64,000 bases of DNA from Ureibacillus galli (GCF_014836845.1 NZ_JACSQA010000003.1:1-64000); one strand, 5' to 3'. Positions 1 through 8,384 are shown, counted from the stretch's first letter. The notes: generated by a model not told the origin, from the letters alone. Numbers and translations are program-made.

Positions 1-73
1 CACAATACAGTCACCATCTTCTTCAAGTTGCTTAAAAGCCTTTTTTAAAAATGTCCTTTACAAAGGGTACACT

Positions 74-310
74 TTAATTATGAGATGCTTGTTTTTTTAT
101 AAAAAAAACCGCATTCATATATAGGGAACCAGTTTTAAATGATGAAGAAGAAATTTTGTAATCTCTATAAATCAAAACATCTGCATTATTTATATGACCA
201 AGTTTACTCGTAGCAAATTCAGTAGCTGCATTCACACTCTTAACGTTTTGACCTAGAACGAGAATTACGAAAACACAAACTAACATTAGTATGATATTCA
301 GTTTTTTCAT
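74..310 (-). CDS. small secreted protein of unknown function
   Basis: The 78-residue product begins with a clear signal peptide: a short basic start (MKKLN), a hydrophobic core over residues 6-20, and a probable cleavage site after NAA near residue 29. That leaves a mature chain of about 50 residues with no cysteines. I do not recognise the family. The only Shine-Dalgarno sequence (GGAGG) lies about 28 nt upstream of the ATG, much further than usual, and a perfect inverted repeat fills the space between them (319-334). The gene follows korB's terminator and is therefore probably a separate transcript. It could be a truncated version of a longer secreted protein. Confidence 0.5.
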   Translation of the reverse strand: MKKLNIILMLVCVFVILVLGQNVKSVNAATEFATSKLGHINNADVLIYRDYKISSSSFKTGSLYMNAVFFIKKQASHN

Positions 311-318
311 TGTCCATT

Positions 319-334
319 ATAGGTTTTAACCTAT
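319..334. promoter_or_regulatory. inverted repeat between SD site and start codon
   Basis: ATAGGTT-TT-AACCTAT is a perfect inverted repeat lying between a GGAGG sequence and the ATG of the small secreted protein. As RNA it could fold into a 6-bp hairpin with a 4-nt loop. That would shorten the SD-to-start distance from about 28 to about 12 nt. It could equally be a DNA operator. The role is inferred only. Confidence 0.3.
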
Positions 335-490
335 CATCCTCCGCCTCTCACAATTAAAAAAATTAATAGAAAAATGAATCTATTAACCTCATAATAGTTT
401 GAGCGTTGAGATGTGTAAATATATTTTTGATAATTACCAATACTTTATAATAAAAAATTGATATATTATCCAAAAAACACATTTCGGTCC

Positions 491-526
491 AATAAAAAAA
501 GCCCACCGAAATGGGGGGCTTTTACA
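491..526 (-). terminator. rho-independent terminator of korAB
   Basis: Read on the minus strand, GCCC/GGGC arms (501-519, one internal mismatch, loop ATTTC) are followed by seven T residues, immediately after the korB stop codon. Confidence 0.8.
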
Positions 527-528
527 TC

Positions 529-1395
529 TTACATAAATTCTTTTACTAATTCATTGAATTGATCTTCACTTAAGTTCATATCAAGGTCAGCTAGCGGTTG
601 TTCAGCATATCCAGGTACTTTCTCTTGATAAGATTTTGTTTCTGTATCTTGATAGATGATCCCTGTTACTAACCCTTCTTTTTCCATTACGGTTTGCATT
701 GCCAACTCACGATTAGAAGAATCATAATCTTCAATGTCAGCTAATTTTGTTAAATGCTCTTTAAACCATTCATAAGTGTTTACTTTATTATAAGTAACAC
801 ATGGGCTAAAGACATTAATGAAAGAGAAACCTTTATGTTGAATACCAGCTTCAATAAGAGCTGTTAACTCTTTAATGTCTGTAGAAAATCCTTGGGCGAC
901 AAAAGTTGCACCTGCAGATAATGCTACTTCTAAGGGTTTTAATGATGGCTCGATAGCTCCACCTGGTGTTGATTTCGTAATGAAACCTTGTGCTGAACGA
1001 GGTGACGTTTGACCTTTCGTTAAACCGTAGATTTGGTTATCCATTACAACATAAGTAATATCCATGTTACGACGAATTGCGTGTACTGTATGAGCCATAC
1101 CAATCGCAAATCCGTCTCCGTCACCACCAGAGGCAATGACATTTAAGTTACGGTTAGCCATTTTTAAACCTTGAGCAATTGGTAATGCACGACCATGAAT
1201 ACCGTGGAATCCGTAAGAATTGATGTAACCAGCGATACGACCAGAACAGCCAATACCAGCTACTACAGCTAATTCATGTGGTTCGATGCCAACATTCGCT
1301 GCTGCACGTTGAATTGCTGCTTGTACTGAGAAGTCACCGCAGCCTGGGCACCAGTTTGGTTTCACAGAGTTACGAAAATCTTTAAAAGTTGCCAT
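529..1395 (-). CDS. korB: 2-oxoacid:ferredoxin oxidoreductase, beta subunit
   Basis: This is the thiamine-pyrophosphate-binding subunit of a 2-oxoacid (2-oxoglutarate or pyruvate) ferredoxin oxidoreductase, which converts a 2-oxoacid, CoA and oxidised ferredoxin to acyl-CoA, CO2 and reduced ferredoxin. Visible motifs are WCPGCGD (residues 15-21), GIGCSGR (47-53) and the TPP/Mg site GDGDGFAIG (91-99) followed by NQIYGLTKGQ. At 288 residues it has the normal length for the two-subunit type. The SD is AAAGGAG, and the start overlaps the korA stop by one base (TAATG), so translation is probably coupled. The position downstream of ymdB and spoVS is conserved in several Bacillales. 2-Oxoglutarate versus pyruvate specificity cannot be read from the sequence. 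Confidence 0.93.
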   Translation of the reverse strand: MATFKDFRNSVKPNWCPGCGDFSVQAAIQRAAANVGIEPHELAVVAGIGCSGRIAGYINSYGFHGIHGRALPIAQGLKMANRNLNVIASGGDGDGFAIGMAHTVHAIRRNMDITYVVMDNQIYGLTKGQTSPRSAQGFITKSTPGGAIEPSLKPLEVALSAGATFVAQGFSTDIKELTALIEAGIQHKGFSFINVFSPCVTYNKVNTYEWFKEHLTKLADIEDYDSSNRELAMQTVMEKEGLVTGIIYQDTETKSYQEKVPGYAEQPLADLDMNLSEDQFNELVKEFM

Positions 1396-3134
1396 TAGTC
1401 AAGCAGCTCCTTTACTTTATTTTCAAGCTCACGAGGTAAGAACGGTGTACCGTCATATTTCGTAATGCTATATGTTTTATCGTGACCGCCAATATTCATT
1501 TTTAAAATATTTGCTAATTGGGAAGTTTTATTGTTCTCCACTACAATCACTTTTTTCGCATTGGCTACTAATGGAGCCATTTCTTTCGTTGGGAATGGGA
1601 ATAGTAAACGAATATGGGCATGGTTTACTTTTACTCCTTCTTCCGTTAAACGCTCTTGAACTTCTTCAATCGCACCGCGCGTTGAGTTAAATCCTACTAA
1701 TAATACATCCGCTTCTTCATGAGGTGCATTCACATGGACTGGCTTATCAAAAGTTAACTTTTCTAGTTTGCGGAAACGCTTGTCCATTTGTGTTCCACGG
1801 TTTCCTGGTGCTTCATTTGGTTTACCAGTTTCATCGTGTTCTACCCCTGTAACATGGTGAATACCATTTGGTGTTCCTGGGAAGACACGAGGAGAAATAC
1901 CATCTTCTGTATTTTCATAACGTTTGAAGTAATCTTTGTTATCATTTGCTTCAATTTCATCTTCTACAATTTTACCGCGGCGAATTTCGATTTTACTGTA
2001 ATCAAACGGATCTGTCGTTTGTTTCCCTAACGATAGTTGTAAATCCGTCATAATAATAACAGGAATTTGTAATTCTTCTGCGATATTAAATGCTTGGATT
2101 GTATCAAAGAATGCTTCTTCTAAAGTAGACGGTGCGATAACCACTTTTGGTATTTCACCATGTGTACCATAGAACATGGCCATTAAGTCCGATTGTTCTT
2201 GTTTAGTTGGAAGACCTGTCGATGGACCACCTCTTTGCGTATCGACAATGACTAATGGTTGTTCTGTCATACCAGATAAGCCGATTGATTCCATCATTAA
2301 CGATAAACCAGGACCAGCTGATGCTGTGAAGGAACGAACACCACCGTAGTTCGCACCAATCGCCATTGTCGCTGCTGCGATTTCGTCTTCAGTTTGAATG
2401 ACCGCGCCGCCTAATTTTGGAAGCTTTTTAATTAGATATTCCATGATTTCGGAAGCTGGTGTAATCGGATAAGCTGCCATGAAACGGGCACCTGCTGCAA
2501 TAGCACCTAAAGCGACTGCATCATTCCCAATCATGTACATACGACGTTTTCCATCAGCGGGAGCTAGTTCCCACTCACCGACACGGTCACCTAAAAGTTC
2601 CGTCATAACGTCATAGCCTTTCTGAATCGCTTCCATATTCTTTTTAACGACTTCTTCCCCTTTACGTCCGAATATTTCATCGACAACGCTTTGGAATACT
2701 TCTTTATTTAAGTTTAAAAGGGCTGAAGTAGCACCAATCGCCACCATGTTTTTCATTAATGAAGTACCTAGTTCTGTCGCGATTTCAGTAAATGGTACGA
2801 TAAATAACGGCGCTTTTGAATCTTCCGGTTTTGTCGGGTTAAATTTAGCATCAGCTAAAATAATACTTTTTTCCGTTAATTCTTTATAGTTCACTTCGAT
2901 TGTTTCTTGATCAAAAGCAACTAATATATCTAAATCGTCTGCAATAGAACGAACTTCTGTTGGACGAACGGTAATTTTATTATTCGTATGGCCACCTTTA
3001 ATACGTGAAGAGAAATGACGATAACCGTAAAGGTGATATCCTAAACGGTTCATGGCCATTGAGAAAATTTCACCTGTACTCTCAATACCTTCACCTTGCT
3101 GCCCACCGACTTTCCAAGAAAGCTGATGTAACAT
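1395..3134 (-). CDS. korA: 2-oxoacid:ferredoxin oxidoreductase, fused gamma-alpha subunit
   Basis: The 579 residues join two domains. Residues 1 to about 190 form the gamma domain (GGQQGEGIESTGEIF, then the HFSSRIKGGHTNN loop). From about 200 the alpha domain follows (MAAYPITPASEIMEYL, GPGLSLMMESIGLS), with a C-terminal transketolase-like domain from about 465. The fusion is the common Bacillales and staphylococcal form and pairs with KorB, which lies one base downstream in the same operon. The SD AAGGAG is 8 nt before the ATG. The enzyme links 2-oxoacid oxidation to ferredoxin in the cytoplasm. Nothing looks damaged. Confidence 0.93.
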   Translation of the reverse strand: MLHQLSWKVGGQQGEGIESTGEIFSMAMNRLGYHLYGYRHFSSRIKGGHTNNKITVRPTEVRSIADDLDILVAFDQETIEVNYKELTEKSIILADAKFNPTKPEDSKAPLFIVPFTEIATELGTSLMKNMVAIGATSALLNLNKEVFQSVVDEIFGRKGEEVVKKNMEAIQKGYDVMTELLGDRVGEWELAPADGKRRMYMIGNDAVALGAIAAGARFMAAYPITPASEIMEYLIKKLPKLGGAVIQTEDEIAAATMAIGANYGGVRSFTASAGPGLSLMMESIGLSGMTEQPLVIVDTQRGGPSTGLPTKQEQSDLMAMFYGTHGEIPKVVIAPSTLEEAFFDTIQAFNIAEELQIPVIIMTDLQLSLGKQTTDPFDYSKIEIRRGKIVEDEIEANDNKDYFKRYENTEDGISPRVFPGTPNGIHHVTGVEHDETGKPNEAPGNRGTQMDKRFRKLEKLTFDKPVHVNAPHEEADVLLVGFNSTRGAIEEVQERLTEEGVKVNHAHIRLLFPFPTKEMAPLVANAKKVIVVENNKTSQLANILKMNIGGHDKTYSITKYDGTPFLPRELENKVKELLD

Positions 3135-3286
3135 GTTAACAACTCCTTAAAAAACTGTTTTTATATATTTTTTTCCTTCATTAGTTTAACACGAAAAAAA
3201 TGCATAAACTATCCGAAAAACACCAAAATCATGAAATTCAGACCTTTGACTGAAAGTTAACAGACAAGGATTTGCAGTATGTTTAT

Positions 3287-3313
3287 CTTTCCTTTAGATT
3301 ACTTCAAGGAAAG
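3287..3313. other. 8-bp inverted repeat upstream of korA
   Basis: CTTTCCTT and AAGGAAAG are separated by 11 nt in the otherwise empty region upstream of korA. There is no T-run, so it is not a convincing terminator. It could be an operator for korA or a remnant of rearrangement next to the repeat at 3395. Confidence 0.25.
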
Positions 3314-3394
3314 GAAGCCATACTATATTACAGTAATTTTTTATTACCATTAAAAGACGGAAATGTTAAGAAGTAAGTTGCGACCATAGAACAC

Positions 3395-3474
3395 ATGAAA
3401 AAAGCCCTTAATGATCAGCACATGCCAATCATTAAGGGCTTTAAAAATGTGATGTCTCTACGTTATCGCGTTCT
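3395..3474. repeat. 80-bp direct repeat, left copy (copy of spoVS 3' end plus terminator)
   Basis: This 80-bp segment matches 6091-6170 with three mismatches, in the same orientation. It contains the whole spoVS terminator hairpin (3401-3442) and, at 3463-3474, the last three sense codons (Arg-Thr-Arg) and stop of spoVS, without the rest of the gene. The two copies bracket the zinc-ribbon gene pair (3740-6010). This suggests the pair was inserted at, or duplicated around, the spoVS 3' end. Confidence 0.85.
3401..3442. terminator. duplicated bidirectional terminator hairpin
   Basis: A perfect 15-bp stem (AAAGCCCTTAATGAT and its complement) encloses a 12-nt loop. It is the duplicate of the spoVS terminator at 6097-6138. 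No intact gene now ends here from the right, so it may be an orphan. It would still insulate korAB from upstream transcription. Confidence 0.7.
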
Positions 3475-3485
3475 CCCATTAGTTA

Positions 3486-3510
3486 ATACTAATATATCAT
3501 TTATTAGTAT
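3486..3510. promoter_or_regulatory. 9-bp inverted repeat upstream of the zinc-ribbon pair
   Basis: ATACTAATA and TATTAGTAT are separated by 7 nt, upstream of the proposed promoter for the gene at 3740. A regulator-binding site is possible. This is inference from symmetry only. Confidence 0.25.
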
Positions 3511-3599
3511 GACATTTTTACTAATGAATAATTTTTTTCATTAAATCCACTCAAAATTCAGTTATTTATATAAAATAATTATAATTTGTAATTTATGTA

Positions 3600-3629
3600 T
3601 TGTAATTACATATAAGTAAATAGTATTAT
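3600..3629 (+). promoter_or_regulatory. possible sigma-A promoter for the zinc-ribbon pair
   Basis: TTGTAA (4/6) and TATTAT (5/6) are separated by 18 nt, about 110 nt upstream of the first start codon. The match is moderate in a very AT-rich stretch, so chance is a real possibility. Confidence 0.3.
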
Positions 3630-3739
3630 ATCAAAAGAACAATTTCATAATTTACCAATTAATTAGTGAAAATTGAATACGAAAATTAATTTTCCCACTA
3701 TTTTTTGGTTCATTTTTATTAGAAAAGGAGAAAAGTTAT

Positions 3740-4609
3740 ATGAAAAAATGCTTATCGTGTAACAATGTCCAGGAAACTGGAAACTTCTGTGGAAAATGTG
3801 GAGGTAATCAATTTGAAATAATTCAGAATGATGATAATGCTTCTAATGTTTCTACGAACTCAGAATTGTATAAAGCTAATAAAGAAAGTGCAGTAACATC
3901 AGTAAACAATGACCAAAATTACCATTCAAAAAATCCTAGCCAACCTAACATTCAAGTTGAAAAGGTAAAAGAGAAGTCTAGAGCTTATTTTAGTCATTTT
4001 GTTAGTTATTTGAAAAAACCATCATTAATTTTCTCAAACGGACAGCAAGAGTTTGTAAATAGCATGATTACTATAGTTACATTCTCGCTTATATTATCGC
4101 TTTCAATTTATTTACTCATAAATAATATTACAAAATCCATTTTTGGTGATTATAGGAGTATGTTTGATACTTCCATTGTGAGTCCACCCTTCTTTTCTAT
4201 TTTCTTCAGTGCATTTATTTTTTGTTTAATTTCGATTGCAATCGTTATTCTATCTTTATTTATCATATTAAAAATATTTGGACCAGAAAAATCAGTGAAG
4301 GAGATAGTAAGTTATCTAGGTGTTCATAGTATTCCAGCAGCAATTTTAGTAATCATTGGCTTACTTCTAGTACTTATTAAATCTTTAGTTGCAGGTTATA
4401 TCTTTTTAGCACTATCTTTTACTTTAATTATTTTAATAATCCCGCTTTATATTATTTCACGTTTAATAGTTAGCAAAGTAAAATCTATTGATTCTTATTA
4501 TGGCTATTTATTGTATATCGTATTCTTTTCAATTTTATATGCAATTGTCATCGCAATAATTGGAGATGCAACAATCGGACAATTTATTGATCAACTAGAT
4601 ATGTATTAA
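3740..4609 (+). CDS. zinc-ribbon multi-pass membrane protein
   Basis: The 289-residue protein opens with a compact zinc ribbon (CLSC at residues 4-7, CGKC at 18-21). A polar Asn/Ser-rich linker runs to about residue 95, and then come about five hydrophobic segments (roughly 110-130, 150-178, 195-220, 222-242, 250-275). The layout resembles zinc-ribbon/Yip1-like or YvbJ-associated membrane proteins of Firmicutes. No enzymatic motif is visible. The SD is AAAGGAG, 8-9 nt before the ATG. The gene is followed after 27 nt by a second zinc-ribbon membrane gene, so the two are likely co-transcribed and may act together at the cell envelope. Both lie on the plus strand, against the direction of nearly all neighbours, between two copies of an 80-bp repeat. 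Confidence 0.75.
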   Translation: MKKCLSCNNVQETGNFCGKCGGNQFEIIQNDDNASNVSTNSELYKANKESAVTSVNNDQNYHSKNPSQPNIQVEKVKEKSRAYFSHFVSYLKKPSLIFSNGQQEFVNSMITIVTFSLILSLSIYLLINNITKSIFGDYRSMFDTSIVSPPFFSIFFSAFIFCLISIAIVILSLFIILKIFGPEKSVKEIVSYLGVHSIPAAILVIIGLLLVLIKSLVAGYIFLALSFTLIILIIPLYIISRLIVSKVKSIDSYYGYLLYIVFFSILYAIVIAIIGDATIGQFIDQLDMY

Positions 4610-4636
4610 TTACAAACAGTTATTGGAGGAGATAAA

Positions 4637-6010
4637 GTGTCTACTATGAAAAGATTTTGCCAGGAGTGCGGACATGAATCATCTATAGATGATCTTATTT
4701 GTATAAATTGCGGTAAAAAACTTCCAGAGTTTCAAAATAAAGAATCTTTAAATAAAGTTACAAAAAAAAATTGGACAAAAAAGAAAAAGATTACTTTTAG
4801 CATTATTGGTATCTTAATTCTATTAATTGTATGCTCTTCTATATTTACATCAAGTTATTTTTCTGAACAATCTACAATGGAAAGATTTAATGAAGCGTTA
4901 TCTAATAAAGATTCAAAAAAACTTGCTAATATACTCGTTCATGAAGATGGTTCATCTATTAATCTACAGGAAGCAGAAGCCTTTATTGATTTAGAAAAAG
5001 AATTTGGAAAAGAATACATAGAGGATTTCATTTCAATTCAACCTTCAGAAAAATTTTTAGGCCTATTTCAAACATTTAAAGTATATGCTATCAATCAATA
5101 TGCTTATTTCAATGGTTCCTCTGAAGGTATTGAATTCAAATTTAATAATCAATCAGCAAAAGAAGAAAAATTTGAGGATAATATTATATTCGGCCCCCTT
5201 GTACCAGGTAACTACACAGTAAGTCTAAATCTAAATAATGATTTTGGAAATGCCACTTTAGAACAAGAATTAAGTTTAAATAGTAAATCTTATGATCAAA
5301 TTGAGATTGAAGTACCAATCTCTGAGGCGACTATCTATATTGATAATTTTAATGAAGAAATGATGTCTGATATTTACGTCCTTATCAACAATCAAAAGGT
5401 TCCATTAACAGATGGAGAATCTGAAACTTTTGGACCTATTTTCTTAAACGGTTCCACAACTGCAACTTTAGTCGCTCAATATCCTTGGGGCGAAGTTAGA
5501 TCAGAAGAATATAAACTAGAAGATAGTTCTGTTGCTTTAAATGCTCCAATCCTTTCTGAAGAAGAATATACTAAAATATCTACTATGTTATTAGATTTCG
5601 GTGAACAATTTGCACACGCAAAAGCATCAAAAGATCTCTCAAAATTTAATCAAGTAACAAACAATTTTAAAGAGGAATTTGAATATGATGCTCTATCATA
5701 TTTAAGTGAAGATTCCTTTTACACAGGACAATTAGATAAATTAGAACTTGATCGTAATTCAATCTATTTAACTAATGACAATAATGTTAGTATCGATTCG
5801 ACATATTATTATACAGAAGCTCTTTATTTTAGTGATGAGAAGCCTGAGACTGAAAGCGTAGATTATGATTTAACATTAAGTCTTTTATATAATAAAGAAA
5901 CAAAAAATTGGTTAGTGGATTCTTATGATTACTTATTTTGGAGTAATTCTGAACCAACAGATACTTTCGAAGGCTCAAAAACTCTTTATTCTCCTAACAA
6001 AAATGATTAG
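4637..6010 (+). CDS. TcaA/YvbJ-like zinc-ribbon membrane protein
   Basis: The product has 457 residues counted from a GTG start. GTG is chosen because GGAGGA lies 6 nt upstream, and the in-frame ATG three codons later would be too far from it. An N-terminal zinc ribbon (FCQECG near residue 7, CINCGKK near 22) is followed by a basic stretch and one membrane helix (about 52-74). A large outside domain follows, rich in beta-strand and acidic residues. This architecture is that of TcaA of Staphylococcus and YvbJ of Bacillus, linked in the literature to glycopeptide response and envelope stress. Assignment to that group is by layout, not by alignment. It forms a two-gene unit with the preceding membrane protein. 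The region after the stop leads into the repeated spoVS terminator, which also serves this gene. Confidence 0.75.
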   Translation: MSTMKRFCQECGHESSIDDLICINCGKKLPEFQNKESLNKVTKKNWTKKKKITFSIIGILILLIVCSSIFTSSYFSEQSTMERFNEALSNKDSKKLANILVHEDGSSINLQEAEAFIDLEKEFGKEYIEDFISIQPSEKFLGLFQTFKVYAINQYAYFNGSSEGIEFKFNNQSAKEEKFEDNIIFGPLVPGNYTVSLNLNNDFGNATLEQELSLNSKSYDQIEIEVPISEATIYIDNFNEEMMSDIYVLINNQKVPLTDGESETFGPIFLNGSTTATLVAQYPWGEVRSEEYKLEDSSVALNAPILSEEEYTKISTMLLDFGEQFAHAKASKDLSKFNQVTNNFKEEFEYDALSYLSEDSFYTGQLDKLELDRNSIYLTNDNNVSIDSTYYYTEALYFSDEKPETESVDYDLTLSLLYNKETKNWLVDSYDYLFWSNSEPTDTFEGSKTLYSPNKND

Positions 6011-6090
6011 TTAAATCCGAATAAAAGGATGAAACTATGAAAATGAACTTCATTTAATGATATTTCAAGTATTAAAATTCTTTATCTTAA

Positions 6091-6170
6091 ATGAAAAAAG
6101 CCCTTAATGATCAGCACATGCCAATCATTAAGGGCTTTAAAAATGTGATGTCTTAATGTTATCGCGTTCT
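6091..6170. repeat. 80-bp direct repeat, right copy (genuine spoVS 3' end)
   Basis: Partner of 3395-3474. This copy is joined to the intact spoVS gene, so it is probably the original. The 12 nt at 6159-6170 are the last codons of spoVS. Confidence 0.85.
6097..6138. terminator. bidirectional terminator between spoVS and the TcaA-like gene
   Basis: A 15-bp perfect stem with a 12-nt loop has A residues before and T residues after, so it can act in both directions. It lies just beyond the spoVS stop and is the end point for the convergent zinc-ribbon pair. Confidence 0.85.
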
Positions 6171-6425
6171 TTTTTCTACGACTAATTTTAAAGCTGTACG
6201 ATCTTCACCAGCAATTGTAATATCCGCAAAAGCTGGTGCACAAATTAAGTCCGTGCCACTTGGTGCGACAAAACCGCGTGCAATTGCGACTGCCTTTACT
6301 GCCTGATTTAATGCACCTGCACCTACAGCTTGCATTTCCGCATATCCTTGCTCACGAATAACGGCAACGAGCGCACCTGCGACAGAATTTGGATTAGAGC
6401 GAGATGATACTTTTAATGAATCCAC
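6159..6425 (-). CDS. spoVS: stage V sporulation protein S
   Basis: SpoVS is a small Alba-like protein needed for late sporulation in Bacillus. The core LKVSSRSNPNSVAGAL and AGALNQAVKAVAIARGF is almost unchanged from B. subtilis. The frame is open further upstream to 6494, but I place the start at the GTG at 6423-6425: GGGGAGG lies 7 nt before it, and the resulting 88 residues match the usual 86. An ATG overlapping this GTG is out of frame. The presence of spoVS argues for an endospore former. In B. subtilis the gene is under sigma-H. I could not find a convincing sigma-H promoter here. Confidence 0.93.
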   Translation of the reverse strand: MDSLKVSSRSNPNSVAGALVAVIREQGYAEMQAVGAGALNQAVKAVAIARGFVAPSGTDLICAPAFADITIAGEDRTALKLVVEKRTR

Positions 6426-6700
6426 ATTTATTCCTCCCCATGTAGCTTTAGTAAATGTTGAATGAAGCATTCGATTTAGTGGGCATTCATTCAAAGGACT
6501 TTAACTTAGTGTCCGTAAGACATTTTATGATGCTAAAGACCAAATTAGAATCGAATGAAAACCAAATTGGCACTGAAAACCATTTATTTTTTCATAAATA
6601 AGTTGCTACAAGGTGAGGTCGAATAAAAATAATATATTTTAATAAAGAAGAACGCCATGAAGCCACAAATAGGAAGGGATGTCAAAGGGTCTGAAATTTT
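6426..6700. other. spoVS upstream region
   Basis: This stretch must hold the spoVS promoter. On the minus strand GAATG occurs three times (part of GAATGAATGCCC and GAATGCTTCATTC), and 7-nt GAATGAA/TTCATTC arms are visible near 6453-6493. No clear sigma-A or sigma-H pair stands out. No gene is seen. Confidence 0.4.
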
Positions 6701-6735
6701 AAAAAAGAAAAAACCCGCCAAAAAATTAAGGCGGG
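6701..6735 (-). terminator. terminator of ymdB
   Basis: On the minus strand CCCGCC - 10 nt - GGCGGG (6714-6735) is followed by TTTTTTCTTTTTT, 27 nt after the ymdB stop. Confidence 0.85.
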
Positions 6736-6761
6736 ATAAGGTGTAAAATATATCCTAAATT

Positions 6762-7559
6762 TTATCCTTGGAATGGATAGTCTTCATTAATATAAATACG
6801 TTCGCAATGAAGGGCTTTACCCGTTTTATCATCGATTTCAACGTAAAAACCACTTAACACTTCTCGTCCATCTTTCGGCACTTCGAATCTTGATGGAAGG
6901 TTCGTTTTAAATTTGTAAATAACGCTTTCTTTTTTCATACCTAAAATTTCATCGTACGGACCTGTCATACCTACATCCGTAATGTATGCTGTACCACCTG
7001 GATAAATTCGACTGTCCGCCGTTTGTACGTGGGTATGTGTACCAACAACTGCTGAAACTCTTCCATCTAAATGCCAACCTAAGGCAATTTTTTCACTCGT
7101 CACTTCTGCATGGAAATCAACAAAAACGAGTGGAGATGTTTTGTGTGCTTCAGCAACTAATTCATCTGCCATCGCAAATGGATCCGCGTGGGGTGGTAAA
7201 AATACACGACCATGCAAATTAATGACTGTTAACGTAACACCCTTTTTCGTAATTTGCACCATCCCTTTACCAGGAGCTTCCTCTGAAAAGTTTGCTGGGC
7301 GAATTAAGTATTCCGCATCATCAATAAACTCGTAAATATCTTTATTATCCCACGTGTGATTCCCCATCGTAATAACATCGACACCGACTTGTAATAACTG
7401 TTGATAAATTTTTTGAGTTATACCTCGTCCAGCTGCAGCGTTTTCACCATTGGCAATCACCACATCAGGTGTATATTTCTTTTTTAATCGTGGCAAGTAC
7501 TTTTCAACTGCTTCTCGACCAATTGATCCCACGATATCTCCAATAAAAATTACTTTCAT
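6762..7559 (-). CDS. ymdB: YmdB-family metallophosphoesterase (cyclic nucleotide phosphodiesterase)
   Basis: The 265-residue metallophosphoesterase keeps the metal-site motifs GDIVGSIGR (residues 6-14), NGENAA, MGNHTWD, DFHAE and GTHTHVQTAD, plus YITDVGMTG. In B. subtilis YmdB hydrolyses 2',3'-cyclic nucleotides and is required for biofilm-matrix gene expression and colony development. I start at the ATG 10 codons inside the longest open frame because MKVIFIGD aligns with the family N-terminus. The SD is weak (GAGAGAGTGA). In B. subtilis ymdB directly follows rny. Here an exopolysaccharide island separates them. Confidence 0.93.
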   Translation of the reverse strand: MKVIFIGDIVGSIGREAVEKYLPRLKKKYTPDVVIANGENAAAGRGITQKIYQQLLQVGVDVITMGNHTWDNKDIYEFIDDAEYLIRPANFSEEAPGKGMVQITKKGVTLTVINLHGRVFLPPHADPFAMADELVAEAHKTSPLVFVDFHAEVTSEKIALGWHLDGRVSAVVGTHTHVQTADSRIYPGGTAYITDVGMTGPYDEILGMKKESVIYKFKTNLPSRFEVPKDGREVLSGFYVEIDDKTGKALHCERIYINEDYPFQG

Positions 7560-7678
7560 GAATCGTATCACTCTCTCTAACAATTTCAAACATGTCTTAT
7601 CATTTTAACACTTTCATGATGGATAAGGCAAAATACAAAAAAATTGTTTTTCACTTTGAATGAGCCAGACTTCCTTTT

Positions 7679-8176
7679 TCATTTTGATTGTAATTTGAAA
7701 TTGATGAGATTTAAATCATGAAAAGGTACTTTTGTATATAACAGATGCAGAGCCTTCTCTCTTCTATATCTGACTGCTGCTTCCTTAAGCCCCACTTCAA
7801 TCCTTAACCCATTATTAAATCTAAGTAAGCTATAAGATCCACATTCTTCAATTTTAAAACTTAAGTCAAAAACCCATGTTTTGTCTAAAGCATTATAAGT
7901 TGGTAATTCCATCCCTACAATACCTAGACGTTCCGAAATGAGTATCGGTGGTGTTTTCGTAATCCCTAAAAGCTTACGAGAAGCCATTTGTCTACCTTCT
8001 AAGCTCGCACCGAAATTCAAACAGTACTGTCGGATTACATCATCCGTTGTACCTCTTGACTTGAGACCACCTAAATTTGTGTAAATGATTGACGAATGTT
8101 CTCCATCAAAATGAGGAGTAACTGCGATGCTAGAATGAGATGATACTAAAAAGCTAATCTCCTTTTCTAAACTCAT
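7679..8176 (-). CDS. comK: ComK-family competence transcription factor
   Basis: The 165-residue protein matches ComK in its central block: YCLNFGASLEGRQMASRKL (about residues 51-69) corresponds to the ComK segment with FFGSSYAGRKAG. It continues with ITKTPPILISE, LPTYNALDKTWVF and FNNGLRIEV. ComK binds AT-boxes and activates the DNA-uptake genes. The protein is shorter than B. subtilis ComK (192 residues), mainly at the C-terminus, like the ComK homologues of staphylococci and Planococcaceae. The SD AAGGGGGAGA is 5 nt before the ATG. It is divergent from a SigH-like sigma factor across 351 nt, and I read the two as a possible competence control pair. It could be a second, paralogous ComK. Only a genome search would tell. 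Confidence 0.8.
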   Translation of the reverse strand: MSLEKEISFLVSSHSSIAVTPHFDGEHSSIIYTNLGGLKSRGTTDDVIRQYCLNFGASLEGRQMASRKLLGITKTPPILISERLGIVGMELPTYNALDKTWVFDLSFKIEECGSYSLLRFNNGLRIEVGLKEAAVRYRREKALHLLYTKVPFHDLNLINFKLQSK

Positions 8177-8384
8177 AGAAATCTCCCCCTTAATAGAAAT
8201 AATTCAACAAACATTTTCAAATTAATACCAAAAATTAGTACCTATGGATTAATATAAAAAATAATATAAATATTGTCAATATTCGGAAATAAAATCGTTT
8301 TCAAATAGTTTAGCGCCTATTTTTACGCATCACCAATTGGCAATAAAATGAAAAACTACTTATTTTTCGAATACTCTATTGGTA

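Noticed and set aside
1..57. Minus-strand reading TFLKKAFKQLEEDGDCIV running off the left edge
   Set aside because: Looks coding-like, but only 19 codons are visible, it follows a stop, and no start or SD can be placed. Too little to call a gene.
1472..2030. Plus-strand open frames opposite korA
   Set aside because: Antisense shadows of a well-conserved gene, with no SD and hydrophobic low-information products.
6426..6600. Sigma-H promoter for spoVS
   Set aside because: Expected from B. subtilis, and GAAT boxes are present, but no AGGA-type -35 at the right distance was found.
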